Shown here: positions 51,627-58,434 of the stretch, one piece after another | How positions within the stretch are numbered: the first letter of the stretch is position 1 | Layout of the letters: each line of letters starts with the position of its first letter | Source: Aliidiomarina haloalkalitolerans | Lineage (GTDB): Bacteria > Pseudomonadota > Gammaproteobacteria > Enterobacterales > Alteromonadaceae | Direction: 5' to 3' | NCBI RefSeq assembly: GCF_003987315.1 | Contig: NZ_PIPI01000003.1 | Coordinates: forward strand, 1 to 64,000 | Length of the DNA: 64,000 nucleotides | Program-made: the position numbers and the translations under genes | Notes under the pieces: model-generated | Database searches by the model: none | Told to the model about the DNA's origin: nothing | The model's input: the letters and a program-made list of their open reading frames with translations, nothing else

Positions 51627-52232
51627 ATGAAGACGACTTTACGCGTTTCGGTTCAAGCGGTTGTTTTTAGTGGTTTGGCTTTATTTTTGTCGGGTTGTGA
51701 AAGCAGCGATTTGGCCTATTTTAATGTGGCGGTTCAGTGCCAATCGGCCTATCCGAATGACTCTTGGGCGCAGCAGGAATGTATGAATCGTGGTGCTTCG
51801 ATTATTCAGTCGTACGAGGCTGAACAGCGTTGCGATAATGCGGTGAATGCAATGCGTCGAGACATGGAAGAATATGACCGCTATACCATTGCAGTGGAAA
51901 AGACTCGGGCTATGGTATATGAGCAAGTTAATACGTTTCGCACGAAATTTGTCGACTGCACGATGACTTATCGTTTTAACCAGTGCACCGATGCGCATAG
52001 CAAGGTTATTCTTGCGAATATCGATTTAGTTATACATGAACTGAATGAGCAAGAGCGCTGGGACTATGAAATCGCGAACACTCGAGCGCAATTACGTCAA
52101 AGCTGTTCCGCCTATTGGGATTTGAGTAGTTATCAAGTGGATACTCACTACAACGACAACCGCAGAATCCTCGATTCATGGAAAAAACACATCGAAGACA
52201 CAGTTAACGAGCTCGCGTACCTGTATTGGTAG
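51627..52232 (+). CDS. Hypothetical lipoprotein, 201 aa
   Basis: The signal peptide with lipobox LFLSGC shows export to the envelope. The mature part is helical, cysteine-bearing and highly charged (VNAMRRDMEEYDRYTIAVEKTRAMVYEQV), possibly a coiled coil. No family recognised. A CATTCCAGCTACGG hairpin repeat follows 9 bases after the stop and may end transcription. Confidence 0.7.
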   Translation: MKTTLRVSVQAVVFSGLALFLSGCESSDLAYFNVAVQCQSAYPNDSWAQQECMNRGASIIQSYEAEQRCDNAVNAMRRDMEEYDRYTIAVEKTRAMVYEQVNTFRTKFVDCTMTYRFNQCTDAHSKVILANIDLVIHELNEQERWDYEIANTRAQLRQSCSAYWDLSSYQVDTHYNDNRRILDSWKKHIEDTVNELAYLYW

Positions 52233-52240
52233 CGGTTTTG

Positions 52241-52289
52241 ATTGCGGACCGTAGCTGGAATGCCATTCCAGCTACGGTTCGGAATGGAC
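52241..52289. repeat. CCGTAGCTGGAATG hairpin repeat, copy A
   Basis: CCGTAGCTGGAATG (52249-52262), one base, then CATTCCAGCTACGG (52264-52277): a perfect 14-base hairpin between two convergent genes. The flanks ATTGCGGA and TTCGGAATGG extend the unit. Confidence 0.85.
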
Positions 52290-52296
52290 TGGCTCC

Positions 52297-52596
52297 TTAC
52301 ATTCTCTCGTCTGTAAACACACAAAGGACGCCAGATTCGTTGTAAATCACCTGATAATTCGTATCACAATATGCAGCGGCAACAAGAATCGGAAGTTGGG
52401 CATTACCCCATCGAGTGGGTTTAAAGAATGATAACTTCCCAGCTACACAAAGCTTTGCTTCGTCATCAGTGCTGTAGATGCATATATTGGACTGATCGAT
52501 GCGGGTATCCTTCACTTCCTCAACGACTACAATTTCTTCCTGACTACAGGCGGTGAGAGTTAATGAGAAGAATGCTAGTAATGCCAATTTTTTCAT
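52297..52596 (-). CDS. Hypothetical small lipoprotein, 99 aa
   Basis: ATG 52596 follows AAAGGAAC. The signal peptide ends with the lipobox LTAC, so the mature protein is about 80 residues, with four cysteines (CIYSTDDEAKLCVAG, AAAYCDTNYQ, GVLCVFTD) that may form disulphides. No family recognised. Confidence 0.72.
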   Translation of the reverse strand: MKKLALLAFFSLTLTACSQEEIVVVEEVKDTRIDQSNICIYSTDDEAKLCVAGKLSFFKPTRWGNAQLPILVAAAYCDTNYQVIYNESGVLCVFTDERM

Positions 52597-52633
52597 AGCT
52601 ATGTTCCTTTTTATTGTTGTAGGTCCTTGATAG

Positions 52634-52864
52634 TTAGCGTTTTGGGGCTGAGAACGTAATTTGAGATTCCTCAAGCCAAGTGCCGTAAAAGGCGTTTTGA
52701 GCGCGGCGTTCGCCTCGTTTCAGTTTTTTGCCCTCTTTGTTGTATACCAACGCGGGCATGATGAATTCAACGAACGCTTTGGGGTAATGCTTCAGTAATT
52801 TTTTTGCCAAATTCTGTCCGCGTGTGTCGAAAAACGAGCTACTGACCCGTCCGCCTTGATTCAT
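52634..52864 (-). CDS. Doubtful hypothetical ORF
   Basis: From ATG 52864 the frame gives 76 residues (MNQGGRVSSSFFDTRGQNLAKKLLKHYPKAFVEF...). The sequence has a protein-like composition but no good ribosome site, and the frame is open further upstream without a start, so it may be the tail of a lost gene. Confidence 0.3.
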   Translation of the reverse strand: MNQGGRVSSSFFDTRGQNLAKKLLKHYPKAFVEFIMPALVYNKEGKKLKRGERRAQNAFYGTWLEESQITFSAPKR

Positions 52865-53040
52865 CAAGCACTGTTGGAGAGCCGCGATGGATAAGCAGTT
52901 AATTACGCGCAAGGTGCAGTAACGCAAAGCTTCCGCTTTCCGGCTCCGAGCCGAAACTCTAACCCGCTGATTCGCAAAAGGTTGTGAAATGCCTTATTGC
53001 GATTTATGGTTAGGGCACTAGGATTTAGAAGGATAAATAA

Positions 53041-53535
53041 ATGTTGCAAAGCTACGATATTGGTCTGTCATTACACTTTTTTATGGCCTTTATGATTGGG
53101 GGGCTTTGTTTTGTGCCGTTGTGGATTTCGCTGGGGGTGAAGCGAAAAATCAATATGAATGTCGCAATTAGCCTCGCGATTGGTTCGGTGGTTGCGGTGT
53201 GGTTGCTGTCTTATTCGGTATATGGAACGAACGAAGTGCGGCTTGAGAACGACTCGCTCATTGTGCGTGCGGGGCTGCATCGAACGGAGGTGGCGGTCAA
53301 TGATATTATTGCTGTTCAGCATCTAAGTCGAGAAGCGCTACATGCTTCAGAGTTTCGACCGGGTCGGCGTGTGGGTGGTACTGGTTTTGGGCAGTATCAA
53401 CCCGGCTGGTTTCGCTTGGCAAGCGGTCAGCGAGGCTTTGTTTTGTATGCTGAGCGCCCTCAGGAATTCACCGTGATTGAAACCGTCGCTTATCCGATCG
53501 TTTTGGGTGGCCGGGTGAGTGTTCCTGTACTCTAA
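53041..53535 (+). CDS. Membrane protein with PH-like domain
   Basis: A 164-residue protein. Two hydrophobic segments (about 8-30 and 40-58) are followed by a bacterial PH-like domain ([31 protein letters not shown]...[19 protein letters not shown]). The ATG at 53041 follows AAGGATAAATA. Function unknown. Confidence 0.75.
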
Positions 53536-53694
53536 ATCAAGAGGTTCAAGCAATGTGCGACCTATCACCACCGCATGCCTTTGTTGATTCGCCCTTCAGA
53601 AACGCAGTTTTGGTTGCACAGCTGCGCCGACGAGTTAGGGCCATTGCTTGTTGCACCAGCGGAAATTGAATTGGCAGTGGAATCTGCGGGGTAA
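53536..53694 (+). pseudogene. SRAP (YedK/HMCES) C-terminal remnant
   Basis: In one + frame the sequence TYHHRMPLLIRPSETQFWLHSC is the conserved H-x-R-M-P block of SOS-response-associated peptidases, followed by a plausible tail to TAA 53692-53694. The N-terminal catalytic Cys2 part is absent. It follows the PH-domain gene directly. Confidence 0.6.
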
Positions 53695-53722
53695 TCGCTG
53701 GTTTTGTTGGTGGCTCATGGTC

Positions 53723-53788
53723 TACAACGATAGTCCCTTACCTACCTATTGTCAATTGACAATAGGTAGGTAAGGGACTATCGTTGTA
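53723..53788. promoter_or_regulatory. 66-bp perfect palindrome with symmetric promoters
   Basis: Two 33-base arms meet with no spacer at GTCAA/TTGAC; every base pairs. Each arm carries TTGACA, 17 bases, then TATCGT, so two identical promoters face outward. On the + strand the -10 ends at 53784 and the ATG of the next gene is at 53788, so the transcript would start at or near the ATG and be leaderless. Confidence 0.85.
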
Positions 53789-54060
53789 TGGCCAGTAAAA
53801 AGCATCCTGTTAAGGAAATTGATGCTGCGGTTAGGTTTGCAGAAAGGTGTGGATGGAGACTTATTTCTGCAGGTCATAGCGCTCACTGCTTGGGGCGGTT
53901 ACTTTGTCCTTATGGATCTGTAAATGCTTTATGCCGTTGCGGTGACTTTTGTATGATCTCTGTATGGAGCACCCCGCGAAACGGGCAGAATCATGCGAAC
54001 AGTCTTCGCAGGGCGGTTGAGAAATGTATCCTCATGGAGAGTCAAAATGAAGATGTTTGA
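53788..54060 (+). CDS. Candidate toxin-like protein (Cys-rich, 90 aa)
   Basis: A 90-residue protein beginning at ATG 53788, which is the last base of the palindrome. It has the pattern HPVKEIDAAVRFAERCGWRL...GHSAHCLGRLLCPYG...CRCGDFCMISVWSTPRN...HANSLRRAVEKC. The G-H-x-x-x-x-G-R core recalls HicA-like dsRNA-binding-fold toxins, and the CxC cluster could bind metal. It overlaps the next gene by 14 bases, as toxin-antitoxin pairs often do. The toxin role is an inference. Confidence 0.7.
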   Translation: MASKKHPVKEIDAAVRFAERCGWRLISAGHSAHCLGRLLCPYGSVNALCRCGDFCMISVWSTPRNGQNHANSLRRAVEKCILMESQNEDV

Positions 54061-54532
54061 ATTCAGTTTGCGATTTGATATTTCAGCCTGTCAGAAGAGT
54101 ATCGATGCTATTGATGATCTACTGTTCGAAGCTGGATGTGGTGACGCGCTTGTACGGCATAGTCGAAAAGGTGAAATTCAAATCGATTATAATCGAGAGG
54201 CTGAATCAGCATTGATGGCTTTCGAACGGGCGAAATCAGAAGTTCTCTGCGCACTTCCTGGTGCTCGGTTTCTTGAAGCGAAACCAGATTATGTGAGTCC
54301 ATCGGATATAGCGGCGAATTATCAAATAAGTCGCCAGCGAGTTCTTAAGATCATGCAAACGAAGGGCGTCAGCATTCATCCGATGACCAACGTCGGCAAC
54401 ACTCAGATCTTTCGTCTTGCGAGTGTAATGAGCCAACTCGAAAAACTTGGCACACCGATTGTTGATGCTACGTTATACGAAGCTGCGGAAGCTGCACTTA
54501 AGTTGAATAGCGAAGCACAACTACTTGGCTAG
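54047..54532 (+). CDS. Candidate antitoxin partner with HTH
   Basis: ATG 54047, seven bases after GGAGA, gives 161 residues. The N-terminal half (FEFSLRFDISACQKSIDAIDDLLFEAGCGDALVRHSRKGEIQIDYNREAESA) forms a small alpha/beta domain. The C-terminal half holds a helix-turn-helix-like segment (VSPSDIAANYQISRQRVLKIMQTKG). A DNA-binding partner gene downstream of a small toxin-like gene fits a self-repressing module, with the upstream palindrome as a likely operator. Confidence 0.68.
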   Translation: MKMFEFSLRFDISACQKSIDAIDDLLFEAGCGDALVRHSRKGEIQIDYNREAESALMAFERAKSEVLCALPGARFLEAKPDYVSPSDIAANYQISRQRVLKIMQTKGVSIHPMTNVGNTQIFRLASVMSQLEKLGTPIVDATLYEAAEAALKLNSEAQLLG

Positions 54533-54536
54533 AGGC

Positions 54537-54716
54537 TTAGCTTTTCGTTTCACCTTCAATCCTCTGAATTTCCTGCCAAATCTTATCGGCTTCAGCTGAG
54601 ATCTCCGAGCTTTTACGAATATCGCCGTTGCGTGATGCAAACATAGCGTCAGCCTGCAGTTTGGCCAGTTGTTTGCGGAGCTTTTTTGTTGGGTTCGATT
54701 TGAATAAGTTAAACAT
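54537..54716 (-). CDS. DUF6435-like small protein
   Basis: On the minus strand from ATG 54716 a 59-residue frame reads MFNLFKSNPTKKLRKQLAKL, then QADAMFASRNGDIRKSSEISAEADKIWQEI. This fits the widespread small protein family DUF6435 (MFxLFKxxPxKKLxKxxxxLxxxAMxxQRxGDI). It was overlooked because a longer frame shadows it. Confidence 0.8.
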   Translation of the reverse strand: MFNLFKSNPTKKLRKQLAKLQADAMFASRNGDIRKSSEISAEADKIWQEIQRIEGETKS

Positions 54717-54781
54717 AGTGCGTCCGTATTAAATAGTGTTATCTGAATACGCACGTTGTTGTAGAAGAGTTCAGTGGCTTC

Positions 54782-54826
54782 ATTGCGGACCGTAGCTGGA
54801 ATGCCATTCCAGCTACGGTCCCTAAT
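54782..54826. repeat. CCGTAGCTGGAATG hairpin repeat, copy B
   Basis: GGACCGTAGCTGGAATG (54787-54803), one base, CATTCCAGCTACGGTCC (54805-54821): a perfect 17-base hairpin just after the stop of ompW (54835) and 66 bases upstream of the DUF6435 start. Confidence 0.88.
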
Positions 54827-54834
54827 GCGGGCGG

Positions 54835-55533
54835 TTAGATTTTCCAGCGGAAGCCGAGCATGGCGACAACTGGGTCAATGTCGACGTTGACGCTTTGTAC
54901 GGTGGTGCCGTTCACTTTCACTTTACCGGTCGTGTCGATGGCCATTTTGCTGACCATGAAGTGAATGCCCATGCGCTCGGTTAGCTGATAGTTGAAACCA
55001 GCCTGCAATGCTAAGCCCCATGACTCACTCAAGCTCAAGGTGACGTTGTCGGCAGCGGTGGTGACTTCGAGTGCAATCAGTGCGCCGTCTAACTCCGGGT
55101 TTACTCGTTCACTAAAGAACGTGGTGTAGTTCACGCCTACGCCAACGAACGGTTGGAATGCATGGTGCTGAGTAAAGTGATACTGCGCCATCAAGGTTGG
55201 TGGTAAATGCTTGGTTTTACCGATATTTAATCCGTCGATAGCTGAGCCTTTGACTTTTAGGTCGTGGCTGAATGGTGTTGCTGCAATCAATTGCAGACCG
55301 AAATTCTGGTTAAAGCGGTAGTCAAATGTGAGACCTAGTTGGGTGTCGTTGCCCACAGCAACTTGCGTTGAGCCATTTGGAAGCCCTGCGACGGATTCGA
55401 TGACATTTAAGTTTGAGCTGCTTTCGTCAGGTTTGACGTGAATCGCACCGATATTGACCGAAAAATCAGCCATTGCTGGCGCGGCAAAAAGAGTCGAGAG
55501 AGTAAGAGCAACAATAGACAGTTTGGTCTTCAT
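54835..55533 (-). CDS. ompW: OmpW-family outer membrane protein
   Basis: A 232-residue protein: signal peptide (MKTKLSIVALTLSTLFAAPAMA), an eight-strand barrel pattern with IGAIHVKPDESSSNL, LTFDYRFNQNFGLQLIAATPF, LPPTLMAQYHF...FQPFVGVGVNYTTFF and an end in FRWKI. OmpW forms a narrow hydrophobic channel in the outer membrane. An FNR-like box lies upstream, in line with the known FNR control of ompW in enteric bacteria. Confidence 0.93.
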   Translation of the reverse strand: MKTKLSIVALTLSTLFAAPAMADFSVNIGAIHVKPDESSSNLNVIESVAGLPNGSTQVAVGNDTQLGLTFDYRFNQNFGLQLIAATPFSHDLKVKGSAIDGLNIGKTKHLPPTLMAQYHFTQHHAFQPFVGVGVNYTTFFSERVNPELDGALIALEVTTAADNVTLSLSESWGLALQAGFNYQLTERMGIHFMVSKMAIDTTGKVKVNGTTVQSVNVDIDPVVAMLGFRWKI

Positions 55534-55589
55534 AGGGGATCTCCAGGTTAGAAACTGGAGTCATTATCGAGCTTCGGTGGCCTTGAATA

Positions 55590-55603
55590 TTGCGACAGAT
55601 CAA
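55590..55603. promoter_or_regulatory. FNR-like box upstream of ompW
   Basis: TTGCG-ACAG-ATCAA resembles the FNR consensus TTGAT-N4-ATCAA with two mismatches, about 60 bases before the ompW start. Confidence 0.35.
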
Positions 55604-55670
55604 ATTCCCGCACTACTTATAAGGGAATATCTCGCAAAGTTTGCGCTAGCTCAAATGATCGAGGTGCGTT

Positions 55671-55752
55671 CATTGCGGACCGTAGCTGGAATGCGATTCC
55701 AGCTACGGTCCCTACCGGGCGCGCCCAATGCCATTCCAGCTACGGTCCCTAA
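55671..55752. repeat. CCGTAGCTGGAATG repeats, copy C (compound)
   Basis: A hairpin (GGACCGTAGCTGGAATG, one base, then GATTCCAGCTACGGTCC, a near-perfect match) plus, after the GC-rich CCGGGCGCGCCC spacer, one more half unit CATTCCAGCTACGGTCCCTAA. It ends at the stop codon of the TonB receptor (55753). Confidence 0.85.
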
Positions 55753-58419
55753 TCAGAGGCGGTAGCTGAGGCTTAGGCCGATGCTTGTGCCAGGGTCGCG
55801 TCCTTGGAGGATTTGTCCCTGCTGCAGTATTTCGGTTTTCTCGCCCAGTAGATTTTTCGCTGATAATTTGACGGACAGCCGCTCGGTTGGGTAGTAGCTG
55901 TAGGTCATGTCAACGGAATGAAACGGCTGCTCGTAGGCATCGTCCTTGCCGTCGACGCCGGCGAAAGTTATCCGCGGTCCGAACACGTTATAGCTGAGTG
56001 TGGCTGAGTGTCGTTCATTCGCCGAGTCATAGCCAAGCTGCGTGTTCACAACATATTCTGAATGCCCACTCATGCGGCGTTGACGGTTGGTAATGTTCGA
56101 CTCACCAAGTGGCTGAATAGTGATTTCAGAGTCGCTCAGAGTGACGTTACCGGCGACAAAGAGTTGCTCAAGCCAATCTGGTGCGGTTGACCATAAACCA
56201 CCTAAACGGCGGACAAATTCAGCTTCAACGCCATACACTTTGCCTTGTTCGGCGTTGCGGAATGACACTAAGAGGTTGCCGTCCGAGCCCATAATTTCTA
56301 CAGTTTCAATCGGTGCGTCGATATCTTTGTAGAAAGCACCAACACTTAAGCTGCTGCCAGAGAGCAAGTACCACTCCCAACGCACGTCGAGGTTGGTTAG
56401 TTTTGAGCTCACTAAGTCACGGAAGCCGATAACGTTGAAGTCTGTTAATGGGTCGACGTACAACACCGGTGTGACTTCGCGCAGGTCAGGGCGCACAACG
56501 CTTTGGCTTGCAGCAAAACGTAATTGCATGTCAGGGTGGAACAACCAGGTTACCGCAGCACTCGGATACCAGTCGTCGTCGAGCAATGCATAACTAGCTG
56601 GGTCACCGATAACTTGTCCAGTCGACGGGCTTAAAGGCAACGCGATCTGGCGGAAGTCTTCGTAACGGGCACCGAGCGTAAAGCGCCAGGTGTAGTCATA
56701 CAAGGCATCAACTGCGAAGTAGTAAGCGTCTAACTGCTGCGCTGCCACGTAGTCGTCGGCTTGTGCGGTAACGTCCGAAATAGCAAAGCCTTTGCTCGGA
56801 TTTAAGATATTTGCGTCCGAGAAAATCTCTGAAAAGCTGCCTTGTAATTCAGTGTTATTGAACCCGCGGCTGTCAAACTTAAAGCGGTCTGCACGCGAGT
56901 GACGCGCCCGCTCGAAGTAGTTGTAACCACCTTGCAATTCCACAGTCCAGCTGTTCAAGTCCAACGGCAGGCGCAAGTCGACCGAGGCGTTTTCGGTGTT
57001 GTCTTGCATGTCATTGAAAATATACTGCACGGCATTGTCACTGCGGCGTAATGCTGCTGTGGTCGTGCCGTCTGGGCGGGTATTGCGAACATAGCGATAT
57101 TCCATTTCGCCCGGTGCATAGCGACGTGCTTTGGCGTCAGTCCATTGCCAATTAACGCCCAAGTCCCACAACCACTCAAAGCGATGTTGGCCACGGACTT
57201 GATTCGCAACTAACGTGCGCTCTTCGTAACGGACCGAGTAATCCATGTTCTCGCGGTTTGGCTCGTTAATGGTCTCAATGGTGTCGCCGACTTTCAGTTT
57301 AATTTCATCGGCGGTATCGAGCAGGTAAATCGAGCTCGCTTCTACTTTATGCATGCGATCGTACTCGATACCCACGTTGAAAATACCAGAAATCTGCGTG
57401 CTGTATTCGGTACCGCTAATGTCGTCGTAGCGCACTAATGGTGTTAAATCAGTACCGCGGGTAATCGAGTAATAGCGCTCTTGCTCGTCAATGTTTTTGC
57501 TCGAGCGGTCATAGGCAACAGACGCCACGGCGCCAACTGTCCATTTGTCGTTCAACTCGATGCGATCACCGAAGGTTAAGCTGGCATCAAAATCAGGGTC
57601 AATCGACGTCGAACGAATGTCCATATTGCGATTAAACGCAGTGCCAAGCTCGCGATTAATGGATTCTGCTTGGGCTAATGTTTCTGCGCTTAATGGCCCT
57701 AATTGCCGAGCAATCGCAATAGTGTTGAGCGAACCGTAGGTGTCTAACGCTTCGCTAATTGCAGAAGGTAACCCACGGGTGCCGTCGTCGCGACCACGCC
57801 AGTCGTTACCACCGCCACTATAAGTTAAGCCATTGTCGCTATTCAGTGAGTTTATGCCGGTGCCAACTTGCAGTTCGAACACGCGCTCGCGCGGTAAACT
57901 CAAGGTACGGATATTGACACCACCACCACCAAACGAGGCCGGTTGGTCAACCGAATAGCTTTTTTGTACAACCAAGCTGTCGATAATGCCGGTTGGGAAC
58001 ATGTCCAATGGCACCACATTCCGTGTTGGATCTGGTGTCGGCACAATGGCGCCATTGAGCAAGGTGCTCGAATAACGTTCACCAAGGCCGCGTACATAGA
58101 TAAATTTGTTATCGACTAAAGTGAGGCCGGTAATTCGCTTTAATGCATCGCCGACGTTGGAGTCACCAATCCGACCGATCATCTCCGCATCCATGAGATC
58201 GGCCACTTGCGATTGTTCACGGCGTTCAGCGGCGGTAATTGCCGCTGAACTCATGAGTCGGCCAGACACTTGAATCCGTTCAATCGATTGTTGTGACAGT
58301 GCTTCAGATACTGCTGATTCTTCCTCGGCGGTGTCTGCCTGCGAAAGCATTGGCACGAGGGCCAATGCTATCAGGACAGACCGCGCAGCAGGACGAAGTG
58401 TCAATGCTGAATGGTTCAT
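55753..58419 (-). CDS. TonB-dependent outer membrane receptor
   Basis: An 888-residue protein: signal peptide to about residue 28, a plug domain with VGDALKRITGLTLVDNKFIYVRGLGERYSSTLLNG, then a 22-strand-type barrel ending in SLSYRL. Unlike many receptors it has no obvious TonB-box DTxxV stretch at the start of the mature protein. The plug region (GVNIRTLSLPRERVFELQVGTG) places it in the group of receptors that partner secreted lipoproteins rather than siderophores. It follows the lipoprotein gene by 15 bases on the same strand. Confidence 0.9.
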   Translation of the reverse strand: MNHSALTLRPAARSVLIALALVPMLSQADTAEEESAVSEALSQQSIERIQVSGRLMSSAAITAAERREQSQVADLMDAEMIGRIGDSNVGDALKRITGLTLVDNKFIYVRGLGERYSSTLLNGAIVPTPDPTRNVVPLDMFPTGIIDSLVVQKSYSVDQPASFGGGGVNIRTLSLPRERVFELQVGTGINSLNSDNGLTYSGGGNDWRGRDDGTRGLPSAISEALDTYGSLNTIAIARQLGPLSAETLAQAESINRELGTAFNRNMDIRSTSIDPDFDASLTFGDRIELNDKWTVGAVASVAYDRSSKNIDEQERYYSITRGTDLTPLVRYDDISGTEYSTQISGIFNVGIEYDRMHKVEASSIYLLDTADEIKLKVGDTIETINEPNRENMDYSVRYEERTLVANQVRGQHRFEWLWDLGVNWQWTDAKARRYAPGEMEYRYVRNTRPDGTTTAALRRSDNAVQYIFNDMQDNTENASVDLRLPLDLNSWTVELQGGYNYFERARHSRADRFKFDSRGFNNTELQGSFSEIFSDANILNPSKGFAISDVTAQADDYVAAQQLDAYYFAVDALYDYTWRFTLGARYEDFRQIALPLSPSTGQVIGDPASYALLDDDWYPSAAVTWLFHPDMQLRFAASQSVVRPDLREVTPVLYVDPLTDFNVIGFRDLVSSKLTNLDVRWEWYLLSGSSLSVGAFYKDIDAPIETVEIMGSDGNLLVSFRNAEQGKVYGVEAEFVRRLGGLWSTAPDWLEQLFVAGNVTLSDSEITIQPLGESNITNRQRRMSGHSEYVVNTQLGYDSANERHSATLSYNVFGPRITFAGVDGKDDAYEQPFHSVDMTYSYYPTERLSVKLSAKNLLGEKTEILQQGQILQGRDPGTSIGLSLSYRL

Positions 58420-58434
58420 AGTTGCGCTCGCCTT

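Noticed and set aside
53723-53788. Palindrome as a plain terminator
   Set aside because: No T-run follows, and the palindrome directly abuts a start codon with good promoter elements. An assembly artefact remains possible and is listed as a check.
54521-54754. 77-codon minus-strand ORF
   Set aside because: Wrong frame; the real gene there is the 59-residue DUF6435-like protein at 54537-54716.
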